A stretch of 64,000 nucleotides of DNA, from assembly GCF_000761545.1 (NCBI RefSeq), contig NZ_JPMY01000013.1, positions 62,001 to 126,000 of the forward strand, given 5' to 3'. The position numbers were made by a program, and so were the translations under genes. Of the stretch, positions 10,301 to 17,407 are shown in pieces (the stretch's first letter is position 1; each line of letters opens with the position of its first letter). The notes under the pieces were generated by a model that did no database searches, was not told the DNA's origin, and worked only from the letters and a program-made list of their open reading frames with translations. The stretch comes from Pseudomonas sp. ML96 (GTDB taxonomy: Bacteria > Pseudomonadota > Gammaproteobacteria > Pseudomonadales > Pseudomonadaceae).

Positions 10301-10974
10301 GCGTCGACCGCGAGGCCGGCGCGCTCACCTGGGCCAACCCTCTGGTGATGCAGGACGAGGAGGGCAACCCGATCAGTGCGCCCCTGGTGGTGCGCGACCG
10401 GGTGGAGCACATGACCCTTTGCACCGAAGTGCAGATCACCGGAGAGCTGGGCATCAGCTCGCCGCTGCCTTGGGATCTGCCGGCCGACGAGACCATGGTC
10501 TCCAGTGCCGTGACCTGGGGTGACCTGCAGTCGCGGATTCACACCTGGTTCACCCAGCAGACGTGGAGCCAAGGCGCGCCCAACTGGACGGACTCGCCAA
10601 TCGGCAACACCACGACCGCGCAGTACAACAGCCTGAGCTACCCGCAGATCATCACCAACAAGGGCGCCATCGATGGCAAGTGGGCGCTGGTGTTCACCAG
10701 CTCCACGGCGTTCAACGTGGTGGAGGAAAAGCTGGGGGTGATCGCCGCCGGCAGCATTGCCAACGACTGCGCCCCGATCAACCCGCTGGTAGGCGAGCCC
10801 TATTTCACCATCCGCAAGGAAGGCTGGGGCTCGGGCTGGGCGGCCAGCAACGCGGTGCGCTTCAACACCGACTCGGCCCTTGGGCCGATGTGGGCGATTC
10901 GTACCGTGATCAGCGGCCAGGGCACGGTGAACGACGACGAGTTCCAACTGCAGATTCGAGGGGATGCTGACTGA
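7393..10974 (+). CDS. Large phage structural protein with six beta repeats
   Basis: A 1,193-residue protein, probably a tail fibre, tail-tip or other virion surface protein by position and composition. Residues 1-330 form a unique N-terminal region. From about 310 to 890 I count six divergent modules, each opening with a P-G-S-(V/L) strand and closing with G-x-(V/I)-(N/D)-Y-x-T-G: GRVDYQTGEVTL (about 346), GTVNFATGSVAL (439), GTVLYATGEILM (530), GSINYTTGACTL (642), GTVNYVTGTATI (769) and GSVDTSTGIVRL (852). A C-terminal unique domain of about 300 residues follows. The start at 7393 is preceded by GGAGAAAA, and the stop overlaps the next start. Confidence 0.8.
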   Translation: MSIASTDVKLLKSQRLTDEADGGGRATASAVVDGEVNNVFPDIERLARTTGRLWLRKLFAGVMTQNADAYLGAHGIVTQKPADPRVSVLLFNTGSQTDVRSDARNAIESYVAASTAAPFELMADQLAGQRSITCVQREEQRIPEVGEVYQLTTAASSQYVRLTDVVATLEAFTYEYSAGNFQNFTRRRLELKISAPLLVAFPGGQVTPAGTTAASLSGQAKARVLATQVADAARYYGISPLAQAVSQGALSLRVESVFSQLVPSTTKESALVDLLAGYQRQLNLPAGPVRSLNLIIAASAVAGESRTFLGTGCAPGSLSITANGGTFADDRKGGLRFVSGSNWISSGRVDYQTGEVTLVRTGTSFAGNGSGTYQPGASATGETITGEVEITLGNRGYVYTLNLAEAIPRAGTLSVSFMALGRWYELRDFGDGQLTGEGAGTVNFATGSVALTLNALPDVGGSLVYSYVSAADNSVTQRTGSSVTPALEVRHTLPHQGVLPGSVAISYATGSTTKNLTDDGFGNLSGTGGTGTVLYATGEILMVLATTPSAGISYSYQVGSVTNSPITTGTDGSGNASFTIPGAPLKPGSVRVNWITTRRQAAPAVNWEVIGSGGTLPVYDSTVDVENVVADNGNGGWRDGRAGSINYTTGACTLQLARLYDYKEYTYSNISKQTVSGKVTEPVLVNTTVQIREQFGGTLAVMGQAAGVPATPQTASQAAPAITFNLLSGVGEPILPGSLLFSWNGSLYCDRSGILYRDIASNTNGGTAVGTVNYVTGTATITSYPGNATGPVTVLACLTASVGFSVTGATFRTPGAPLRPASTQIIAVRADTGAVVTASANLNGDIVGGIIHGSVDTSTGIVRLAFTSNPADTTGASDVPVIPLLLRYNAVVRTQLPLDAGLLGLDPVRLPSDGRVPIYREGYVLVIHHTAETVVASPVGGATLPLGRQQQAAIEVFGANGAALRAASYSVDREAGALTWANPLVMQDEEGNPISAPLVVRDRVEHMTLCTEVQITGELGISSPLPWDLPADETMVSSAVTWGDLQSRIHTWFTQQTWSQGAPNWTDSPIGNTTTAQYNSLSYPQIITNKGAIDGKWALVFTSSTAFNVVEEKLGVIAAGSIANDCAPINPLVGEPYFTIRKEGWGSGWAASNAVRFNTDSALGPMWAIRTVISGQGTVNDDEFQLQIRGDAD

Positions 10975-11939
10975 TGCCAACTGTCTACAGCCGGGAAGAT
11001 TCTGGTGCGCCAGTGCTTTCCTACGTCTCCACGCAAGGCAGCATTGCGCAGTTCACTGCCGTGAAAACCATCCTCAAGGCGTGCTTGGTCAGCGGTTACT
11101 CGGGCAAGCCGGCGGCGGGGTGGTCTCTGGTCGCGGAGGGTGATCGCCATCTGGTGCTGCGCAACGGCACGCAGACTGGCTATGTGTGCCTCACCTGGAC
11201 TGGCGGCAACTATCTCACCGTCTACCTCGCCGAGACCTTTACGGGTGTGGTCAGTGACGTGATCACCGGCGACGGCGTGAAGACCGGGGTGGCAGCCAAC
11301 AACGCGACACAGCACCGGCTCTACATCGGTGTTGTGGCGTACAACACCAACTACTGCTCGTGGCTGGTACTGGCAGATGAGCGCACGTTCATCTTCCAGT
11401 CGGCGGGTGCGACGGGTGCGAATTGGGAATTTATCGCCACCGATGGGGGGGCGATGGCCCCCTTGTATGTCGGTGAAGACAGCACCGGGCGCTTTCTCGC
11501 CATAGGAGGCAGCAACACGACGCTTACCAGCCCCAACAATGACTTCAGCTATATCGGGCTGACTGCGCTGCGAGATCCGGTGACGGGGTTGTTGATTGGC
11601 ACCGGCAGCATCACGCCTTCTACGCCTGGGCTTGGTCGCTCGGGGACTGCTACTGCCACCGTGACCGGGCCGGTTGTCCCGCTGATCGAGGCATCGCTTG
11701 CACCTGTGCGCTGGGGCACGTTTACGCAGCTTGCTGGGAAACTGCGGGGCGTTGCCTTGTGCCCGCAGCTTTCCGAGTACTACCCGTCACCGGCGGCGCG
11801 ATGTCTCGGTTACAGCGGCCCACTGATCACCCGGAACGCGAACCAGCAATTGCCGATGGGGCCTGACCGTTACTACATGGGGCTGTCTTATCCGGGCAGC
11901 TGCCGGCACCTGCTGACCGACAAAGCGGAGTTCTGGTGA
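10974..11939 (+). CDS. Phage tail protein, unknown
   Basis: A 321-residue protein (MPTVYSREDSGAPVLSYVST) with no signal peptide or membrane segment and a beta-rich, Gly/Thr-rich composition. Its start overlaps the previous stop and its stop overlaps the next start (TGATG in both cases), so it is translated as part of a tight tail operon with genes from 7393 to 14723. The YSRED/GAP opening and the mid-protein segment RFLAIGGSNTTLTSPNNDF look like a virion surface protein. A tail-tip or fibre-associated role is inferred from position. Confidence 0.75.
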   Translation: MPTVYSREDSGAPVLSYVSTQGSIAQFTAVKTILKACLVSGYSGKPAAGWSLVAEGDRHLVLRNGTQTGYVCLTWTGGNYLTVYLAETFTGVVSDVITGDGVKTGVAANNATQHRLYIGVVAYNTNYCSWLVLADERTFIFQSAGATGANWEFIATDGGAMAPLYVGEDSTGRFLAIGGSNTTLTSPNNDFSYIGLTALRDPVTGLLIGTGSITPSTPGLGRSGTATATVTGPVVPLIEASLAPVRWGTFTQLAGKLRGVALCPQLSEYYPSPAARCLGYSGPLITRNANQQLPMGPDRYYMGLSYPGSCRHLLTDKAEFW

Positions 11940-12715
11940 TGGCGACGCCTGCGCGTGCTTATGAGGTGAATATGGGGGTGGTGCTGCCGCCCCGCATCAC
12001 TCTGCAGTTCCGTGTTCTGCGCGACGGTGAGGCGAGTGCCGGAGTGAAGCGGCTGCGGGTGTACCGCGACTGGGGTTCGGTCGATCAGCTGATGATGGTG
12101 TTCGAGACGCGCGACGACGAGTTCACCAACACCTGGTCGCTCGACCTGGCCACGATCCTGGCGCAGCCGGAGTGGCTGGTGGCAGGGCAGGACAACGCCT
12201 TGCCGAGGCGCACGCGGGCGCTATACCTGGGCTTCACTGCCTCGGCGTTGCTGACCTACGACATCACCAGCGGCGACGGTGGTGCGGTCGGTGAGCCCGC
12301 TGAACTGGCCGCCCTGGTGCGGGTGGAGCGCGTACCCGTCGACCGCCAGGTCGTGGTGGTCGAGCGCCCGGCCGATGGTGAGTGGCGGATGGCAGGCTAT
12401 GGCCCGACGCCAGGCGGTGCGGGCGAGTTGTCGGTGCGGGTGGTGGGCGGCGATGTGTTCGCCCTGAGCTTCGATGACTGGGGCGTGGAGTTCGTGGCCG
12501 GGCTGTCGGTCTCGGTCGGGCAGCGCATCCGCCCGACCGAGTACCAGGGCTGGCTGTACCAGGTGACCGAGGCCGGCGCACTTCCCCCGGCTGAGCCGGA
12601 GTGGTGGGCCGCCATCGGCGACAACGCATCGCGCCCGCTTGGCACGGCGCGAGCCATTGCCGTGCGCTACTTCCAACCCATTGCCCACGGGCCGCTACCT
12701 GTCGAGGTGATCTGA
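11939..12715 (+). CDS. Phage tail protein, unknown
   Basis: A 258-residue protein. ATG at 11939 overlaps the preceding stop; a GTG three bases earlier is in frame but less likely. It contains beta-rich sequence such as RITLQFRVLRDGEASAGVK and VLVVERPADG-like strands, and is acidic overall. It is the third gene of the TGATG-linked chain and immediately precedes the hub-like protein, so it probably belongs to the distal tail or baseplate. No family motif is recognised. Confidence 0.75.
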   Translation: MATPARAYEVNMGVVLPPRITLQFRVLRDGEASAGVKRLRVYRDWGSVDQLMMVFETRDDEFTNTWSLDLATILAQPEWLVAGQDNALPRRTRALYLGFTASALLTYDITSGDGGAVGEPAELAALVRVERVPVDRQVVVVERPADGEWRMAGYGPTPGGAGELSVRVVGGDVFALSFDDWGVEFVAGLSVSVGQRIRPTEYQGWLYQVTEAGALPPAEPEWWAAIGDNASRPLGTARAIAVRYFQPIAHGPLPVEVI

Positions 12716-14499
12716 TGCTGACTGTCGAAGTGCGCAGCCGCTGGGGGCGGGCCTCGTCCGCTGACCGGCGGCCTGCGGCTGTTGGATGGCAGGAGACGAG
12801 GGCGGCTGATGCGGGATCTGCGGCGTGCTGGCAGCAGGCTCGCCAGCTGGAGGTCGTCGACCAGGCGCTGCCTTGGGGTGGCGTGCCGGCAAGGGATAGC
12901 CAGGTGGCGGCCGGCTTCGGCATGGCTGACGATCTGAGCGCCTTGGCCGAGAGCATGCCTTGGGGGGCGGTGCCGGCGAGAGACCAGGCGCTGCGCTGCG
13001 TGTGGGACAAGTCGATTCAGCCTCGCGACCTGGTGCTGAGCCTGATCTACAACCCCAATCCCGCGCGCAAGGATGTGCAGGTGTCCTCCAGCTTCCGGCG
13101 CTCCAACGAGTTCGGGCCTCGGCATGACGCCGCCACCGCCCTGCAGGACAGCCTCTACATTCCGGGCACTGGCCCGCTGGTGTTCAACTTCGGCGGGCGG
13201 CCGTACTTCCCCAGCTCCTCGCCGCTGGTGTTCTTCGACTTCCGCTATGAGCCGGAGAAGCCAACCATCCAGCCCACGGATACCGGCAGCATCGGTGCCC
13301 GCTGGCAGGATGCTCGGCGGGTGAACCTCGGCATGCGTGTGCCGTGGGGCAAGGCGCGCATTCTCGACGGGCCGCTGACTGGCCTGCCCTATGTGGACTA
13401 CCCCGGCCCGGTGAAGCCTCTCCCCGAGCCGCCGCCAGACCCTGCCATTCAGGACACCTACATGATTGCCAACATCGTCAACGTGGTGGTGCTGCCGTCG
13501 CGCACGCCCATCCAGGTGAAGAACATCCGGGTTGGGCTGGACAAGGACAGCTTCAGCTGGAAGTTCAACTGCGACATTTTCAGCCAGGCCGCCCTCGCCC
13601 TGGTGAAGCCGGGTGCCGGTGGCGCCAAGGTAATCGAGGTCAGCATCAACGGCTGGGTCTGGGCCATCCTGGTGGAGCGCTACACCCGCAACCGCAAGTT
13701 CGCCAGCGAGGTCTACAGCATCAGCGGCTCAAGCCGCACCCAGCTGCTGGCAGCGCCGTTCGCCCCGCTGCGCACTGGCCTGAACGGTGCTCAGATCACC
13801 GCCCGCCAGGCCGCCGAGGCCGAGCTGCAGGACACCGGCTTCACCCTGGTGTGGGACGCTGAGAGCGTGGGGCCGCCTGACTGGACATTCCCGGCGGGCG
13901 CCTTCAGCTACCAGAGCCAGACACCCATCCAGGTGATTGCCCGCATTGCCGAGACGGTGGGCGCCTTCGTGCGGCCGGCGCGGGACTCCGACACCCTGGA
14001 GGTGCGGCCGACTTACCAGGCTGCGCCGTGGGCCTGGGGCGACCCGGACGCCCCTATCGAGCGGGTGATTCCGCCCGCGATGATGACCGACCTCAACGGC
14101 GATTGGACGCCACAGCCGGCGTGGAATGCCTGTTACACCTCGGGCACCTCGCATGGCTGCTCGATGCTGGTCCGCCGTGCAGGGACTGCCGGCGACAACC
14201 CGGCGCCGGATGTGCACGATGATTGGCTGACCGGCGAGGAGGCCAACCAGCAACGCGGTATCCACGAGCTGAGCCAGGGCGGCGACATCGAGATAGTGGG
14301 CTTCACCCTGCCGCTGTTCCATACCACCGACGACAAGGGTGTGGGCCTGGTGTTGCCCGGCATGCTGTGCCGGGTGCCCGAGGAGTCTGGCCCGTGGGTG
14401 GGCCTGTGCCTCGGGGTGGATATCTCAGCCACCGGCACGGGCGCCTCGCGGGTCAACCAGCAACTGAAATTGGAGCGGCACCACTCATGGCCTCAGTGA
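12715..14499 (+). CDS. Phage tail hub/baseplate-like protein
   Basis: A 594-residue protein. ATG at 12715 overlaps the upstream stop; longer in-frame starts would run deep into the previous gene. The C-terminal half (about residues 260-590) resembles hub proteins of the gp27/gp44/VgrG type: repeated beta segments with VIEVSINGWVWAILVERY and later FSYQSQTPIQVIARIAETVG, where such proteins carry a bound-domain helix. The N-terminal half holds three short PWG-containing repeats (ALPWGGVPARD, SMPWGAVPARD, RVPWGKARI). The assignment is by fold-like pattern and gene order. Confidence 0.65.
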   Translation: MLTVEVRSRWGRASSADRRPAAVGWQETRAADAGSAACWQQARQLEVVDQALPWGGVPARDSQVAAGFGMADDLSALAESMPWGAVPARDQALRCVWDKSIQPRDLVLSLIYNPNPARKDVQVSSSFRRSNEFGPRHDAATALQDSLYIPGTGPLVFNFGGRPYFPSSSPLVFFDFRYEPEKPTIQPTDTGSIGARWQDARRVNLGMRVPWGKARILDGPLTGLPYVDYPGPVKPLPEPPPDPAIQDTYMIANIVNVVVLPSRTPIQVKNIRVGLDKDSFSWKFNCDIFSQAALALVKPGAGGAKVIEVSINGWVWAILVERYTRNRKFASEVYSISGSSRTQLLAAPFAPLRTGLNGAQITARQAAEAELQDTGFTLVWDAESVGPPDWTFPAGAFSYQSQTPIQVIARIAETVGAFVRPARDSDTLEVRPTYQAAPWAWGDPDAPIERVIPPAMMTDLNGDWTPQPAWNACYTSGTSHGCSMLVRRAGTAGDNPAPDVHDDWLTGEEANQQRGIHELSQGGDIEIVGFTLPLFHTTDDKGVGLVLPGMLCRVPEESGPWVGLCLGVDISATGTGASRVNQQLKLERHHSWPQ

Positions 14500-14723
14500 A
14501 CATCTGGAAGGAGTTCATCGGGCTGCTGCCCGGCGGTGTGCGGACGGTGGCGACGGTGAAGTCGATCAACACCACCGCTGGTATCAGTGAAGTGGAGCTG
14601 CGCACCGGCACCCGGGTGACCGTGCGCGGGGTCGACATTCCGGTGAACAGCAAGGCGTACATTGCGGACGGCGTGATCACTGGCCCGGCGCCGAGCCTGC
14701 CGCACTATGACGTGGATGTGTGA
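14487..14723 (+). CDS. Small phage tail protein
   Basis: A 78-residue protein (MASVNIWKEFIGLLPGGVRT). It overlaps the end of the hub-like gene by 13 bases in another frame, as expected for tightly packed tail genes. It is predicted to be a compact beta-barrel-like fold (VELRTGTRVTVRG, VNSKAYIADGVITG), similar in style to small OB-like tail proteins. It is the last of the continuous structural run before the lysis region. Confidence 0.7.
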   Translation: MASVNIWKEFIGLLPGGVRTVATVKSINTTAGISEVELRTGTRVTVRGVDIPVNSKAYIADGVITGPAPSLPHYDVDV

Positions 14724-14797
14724 TTGCGTGGCTGGGGGGCAGGAGGGCGGCTATGCTGGGTCTCGCCAATGACGGCCCTTTGCACAAGGAGTGCAGC

Positions 14798-14944
14798 GTG
14801 ACCCTTCGCCTCAAGCAAGTCCTCCAGCTTCTCCCTATCTGCATCCTCAGCGCTGGCCTGGGTATGGCGACCATGTACCTGGCGATGAGTGATGCGGTCT
14901 CCGCGCCGCTGATCTATGCCGAGGGCTGTGCACCCAGCATCTGA
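14798..14944 (+). CDS. Single-pass small membrane protein, candidate holin
   Basis: A 48-residue peptide beginning at GTG 14798, chosen because AAGGAG (14786-14791) is correctly spaced. An in-frame ATG at 14753 would add 15 residues without a good site. Residues about 8-30 (LQLLPICILSAGLGMATMYL) form one membrane helix. It stands just before the endolysin, where holins are common, so a pinholin-like role is possible but unproven; one helix is fewer than most holins have. Confidence 0.45.
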   Translation: MTLRLKQVLQLLPICILSAGLGMATMYLAMSDAVSAPLIYAEGCAPSI

Positions 14945-14948
14945 CGCA

Positions 14949-15143
14949 TCAGTCTCCGTCGACCTCGGCGCGTATCCGGCCGGCAATTCGCTTCAACTCT
15001 GCATGCGCCTCGACCCGCTCTTCGGCAGTCAGCTCATGCTCGGCGAACGCCAAGCCTGCCGCCTCGGTATCTGCCAGGTGTTCGGCAGCGAATTGGCGTG
15101 CTACGCGCCGAGCCAGCGTTTGGCGTATCAGCTTGTTACCCAT
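14949..15143 (-). CDS. Small antisense phage protein
   Basis: A 64-residue protein on the strand opposite to the late operon. ATG at 15143 is preceded by GAGG at proper spacing; an upstream TTG is less likely. The sequence is strongly helical and charged (MGNKLIRQTLARRVARQFAA; ELTAEERVEAHAELKRIAGR) and could be a small DNA- or protein-binding factor. Its end lies four bases past the membrane peptide. Coding is supported by the start site and composition, but the family is unknown. Confidence 0.5.
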   Translation of the reverse strand: MGNKLIRQTLARRVARQFAAEHLADTEAAGLAFAEHELTAEERVEAHAELKRIAGRIRAEVDGD

Positions 15144-15199
15144 GACCACCTCAGACAATTGACGGCGGATTGAACCCCGCCTGCCACCTCAATTCAACC

Positions 15200-15223
15200 A
15201 GCCCGCCGCGCGCGGGCTTTTTT
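15200..15223 (+). terminator. Rho-independent terminator before endolysin
   Basis: AGCCCGC/GCGGGCT (15200-15206 with 15212-15218) is followed by a T-run. As at 2203 and 7352, it is followed within a few bases by TGCCTGGAGAAA, the ribosome-binding site of the next core gene. Confidence 0.85.
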
Positions 15224-15238
15224 GTGCCTGGAGAAACG

Positions 15239-15673
15239 ATGAGCAGAGAGCGAGACATTGATGTGCTAGCCCGCACGCTGTGGGGCGAGGCACGCGGCGA
15301 AGGTGTCGCCGGCATGATTGCTGTAGGCCACACCATCCGTAACCGGGTGGAGATGGACTTGGGCAATGACGGCAAGCCCGACTGGTGGGGCGAGGGATAC
15401 GAGGGTGTCTGCCGCAGGCCCTGGCAGTTCAGTTGCTGGAATGCGAACGATCCGAACTCGGCCTACCTCCGTGGCGATAAGCAGATCCCGCCTGCTCAGT
15501 TCATGCAGGCCCGAGAGGCTGCCGTGGCCGTGATCGAAGGCAGCCGGCCCGACCCAACGGGTGGGGCAACCCATTACTACTCGACCAGCCTGGCCAAGGC
15601 GCCGGCCTGGACGGTGCGCGCCGCGCGCACCTGCAAGATCGGGCGGCACATCTTCTTCAAGGACGTGCCGTGA
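15239..15673 (+). CDS. Endolysin, SleB-type cell wall hydrolase
   Basis: A 144-residue protein of the Hydrolase_2/SleB family, which cleaves peptidoglycan glycan strands. The signature ARTLWGEARGEG stands at residues 11-22 with Glu17 as the likely catalytic acid, followed by AVGHTIRNRV, as in the family. The C-terminal half has THYYSTSLAKAPAW, also conserved there. No signal peptide is seen, so release needs a holin or similar. ATG 15239 follows GGAGAAA. It is followed without gap by the spanin gene, fitting a lysis cassette. Confidence 0.9.
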   Translation: MSRERDIDVLARTLWGEARGEGVAGMIAVGHTIRNRVEMDLGNDGKPDWWGEGYEGVCRRPWQFSCWNANDPNSAYLRGDKQIPPAQFMQAREAAVAVIEGSRPDPTGGATHYYSTSLAKAPAWTVRAARTCKIGRHIFFKDVP

Positions 15674-16188
15674 TGGTGGCCTGGCTGAAGCTGGTCCCGG
15701 CGTGGGCGTGGCTGGCCATTGTCCTTGGACTGTGGACGGCGGTTGAGGAGCTGCGTCTGGCGAACCTCCGCAGTGACCTGGCGACTGAGCAGGCCGCACA
15801 CAGCAGTTATCGCACCGACGTAGCCGAGCGTGACCGACGTGCTGCGCTGGCTGCCCTGGCAGAAACGAAGCGCCGCCAGGGGGCGGCCGAGGAGATAGAG
15901 AAAAATGCGCAAGAGAAACTGGCAGCGGACCAAGGCGATGCTGCTCGGGCTGGCGATGCTCTGCAGCGCCTGCAGCAACGGTACGCAGAGGCTGAACAGC
16001 GAGCCCGCCAGTGCGGCAATACCATCACTGACCAGCTCAGCGCGGCAGCAGAAGCCGGCGCCCGAATGCGTGCCGAGTTGCTCGGCCGGCTTGGAGCGGC
16101 TGCTGGACTCTATGCTGCCACCGCCGACGACAACCGAGTGAGAGGGCAGGCTTGCGAGGATTCCTACGAAAGCTTGACCCCTAACTAG
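15673..16188 (+). CDS. Rz-like inner-membrane spanin (DUF2514-like)
   Basis: A 171-residue protein. ATG 15673 overlaps the endolysin stop. Residues about 6-24 (KLVPAWAWLAIVLGLWTA) anchor it in the inner membrane. The remainder to about residue 125 is a charged Ala/Glu/Gln/Arg coiled coil in the periplasm, the normal i-spanin design. It should pair with the outer-membrane lipoprotein encoded inside it to fuse the two membranes at the last step of lysis. Family assignment to DUF2514 is from memory of similar prophage proteins. Confidence 0.85.
   Translation: MVAWLKLVPAWAWLAIVLGLWTAVEELRLANLRSDLATEQAAHSSYRTDVAERDRRAALAALAETKRRQGAAEEIEKNAQEKLAADQGDAARAGDALQRLQQRYAEAEQRARQCGNTITDQLSAAAEAGARMRAELLGRLGAAAGLYAATADDNRVRGQACEDSYESLTPN
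15905..16141 (+). CDS. Rz1-like outer-membrane spanin lipoprotein, nested in Rz
   Basis: A 78-residue reading frame lying wholly inside Rz in the +1 frame, as in lambda. It opens MRKRNWQRTKAMLLGLAMLC with a basic n-region and hydrophobic core, then SAC as the probable lipid attachment site at Cys23. The -3 residue there is Cys rather than the usual Leu, so the lipobox is non-standard. The mature part is short and Pro/Ser-rich (PPPTTTE at the end), typical of o-spanins. Confidence 0.75.
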   Translation: MRKRNWQRTKAMLLGLAMLCSACSNGTQRLNSEPASAAIPSLTSSARQQKPAPECVPSCSAGLERLLDSMLPPPTTTE

Positions 16189-16191
16189 CAG

Positions 16192-16350
16192 TCAGATGCC
16201 GAGTCGCTGATACGACATCCAGGCTGCAGTGCATACGACAAGCACACAAGCCGCTACGGCTAGTGGACGGCGCCACGATCTTCCGGCGATCAAGGACAGT
16301 ACAGCCCAGACAAAGAGAATGAGGAGAACAGCGTAGTGCGTAGTCGTCAT
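16192..16350 (-). CDS. Small two-helix membrane protein
   Basis: A 52-residue protein on the minus strand with two predicted membrane helices (TTHYAVLLILFVWAVLSLIA and AVAACVLVVCTAAWMSY) separated by a short basic loop (GRSWRRP). The start at 16350 follows GGA at modest strength. A longer in-frame start at 16494 would run through the LexA box region and is rejected. Two helices and a basic loop would suit a holin, but orientation opposite to the late genes argues against that. It could equally be a prophage membrane accessory gene. Confidence 0.45.
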   Translation of the reverse strand: MTTTHYAVLLILFVWAVLSLIAGRSWRRPLAVAACVLVVCTAAWMSYQRLGI

Positions 16351-16486
16351 CGAATTTTCCAGTGAGTTTGAAAGGAGCTGCCGAGCCTGGTGAGCCAACA
16401 CCAGGTTCGACAGCCGAGCCGCAGACCGTACCTGCAAGCCCAGCCAAGGCTCCCGCCTCGTGCACGAAGCGAGCGCGAGCCTAGCA

Positions 16487-16502
16487 CTGTTCATTCATAC
16501 AG
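16487..16502 (+). promoter_or_regulatory. LexA box upstream of DNA methylase
   Basis: CTGTTCATTCATACAG matches the bacterial LexA operator pattern CTG-N10-CAG exactly. It ends 15 bases before the methylase ATG at 16518, with AAAAGG in between, so LexA bound here would block expression. Confidence 0.85.
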
Positions 16503-16517
16503 TAAAAAGGTTTGCAA

Positions 16518-17327
16518 ATGACCCAGCCTGTTATCCCCTGGATGGGCGGCAAGCGCCGCCTGGCCGATCGCCTTATCCCGCTGTTCCCGCCCCATGAGTG
16601 CTACGTCGAGGTGTTTGCCGGCGGCGCTGCGCTCTTCTTTCTCCGGCGGCAGCCGGCGCCCGTCGAGGTGTTGAACGACATCAACGGCGACCTGGTGTCG
16701 CTGTACCGGGTGATACAGAACCATGTCGAGGAGTTCGTTCGCCAGTTCAAGTGGGCGCTCTCCAGTCGGCAGCTCTTCGAGTGGCAGAAGATTACTCGGC
16801 CGGAGACGCTCACCGATATCCAGCGCGCCGCGCGATTCTTCTATCTCCAGCACCACGCCTTCGGAGGCAAGGTCTCGGGCCAGAACTTCGGTACCGCTAC
16901 CACCGGGCCGGCGCCGAACATCATGCGCATCGAGGAGAACCTCTCCGCTGCATGGCAGCGCCTGGCCGGGGTGTATGTCGAGAACCTGCCTTGGCTGGAG
17001 TGCGCCGAGCGCTACGACCGCGCCCACACCTTCCATTACATGGACCCTCCGTACTGGCAGACCGAAGGGTATGGCGTCGATTTCCCCTACGACCAGTACC
17101 TAGCGATGGCCGACTTCATGCGCCGCTGTAAGGGGCGGGTGATGGTCAGCATCAACGATCACCCCGAGATTCGCGAGGCGTTCGCCGGCTTCCACATGGA
17201 GCGAATCGACATCCGCTACAGCAACACCAACCAGCGGCAAGGCACGGCCGAGCTGACTGGCGAGTTGGTGATCATGAACTGGACGCCGGCAGCGCTTGGT
17301 GGATTGTTTGATGGGCTGCAGGGTTAG
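16518..17327 (+). CDS. D12-class N6-adenine DNA methyltransferase (Dam-like)
   Basis: A 269-residue enzyme that transfers a methyl group from S-adenosylmethionine to adenine N6. The family signatures are visible: PWMGGKR at residues 7-13, the SAM loop VEVFAGGAALFF near 32-43, and the catalytic DPPY at 176-179. ATG 16518 is used because AAAAGG lies 7 bases upstream; a TTG two codons earlier is in frame but unlikely. The target site cannot be told from the sequence. It stands alone, not beside a restriction gene, so an orphan methylase. A LexA box directly upstream makes it damage-inducible. Confidence 0.92.
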   Translation: MTQPVIPWMGGKRRLADRLIPLFPPHECYVEVFAGGAALFFLRRQPAPVEVLNDINGDLVSLYRVIQNHVEEFVRQFKWALSSRQLFEWQKITRPETLTDIQRAARFFYLQHHAFGGKVSGQNFGTATTGPAPNIMRIEENLSAAWQRLAGVYVENLPWLECAERYDRAHTFHYMDPPYWQTEGYGVDFPYDQYLAMADFMRRCKGRVMVSINDHPEIREAFAGFHMERIDIRYSNTNQRQGTAELTGELVIMNWTPAALGGLFDGLQG

Positions 17328-17407
17328 CCAAAAAAAAGGCGCCAATAATTCGTTGTTAAAATGTTAACTGCGTAGCAAAATTCTGTTTTCATTGATGGGG
17401 ATATGCG

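Noticed and set aside
16351..16494. Longer start (16494) for the two-helix protein
   Set aside because: Would run through the LexA box and adds a non-conserved basic stretch.
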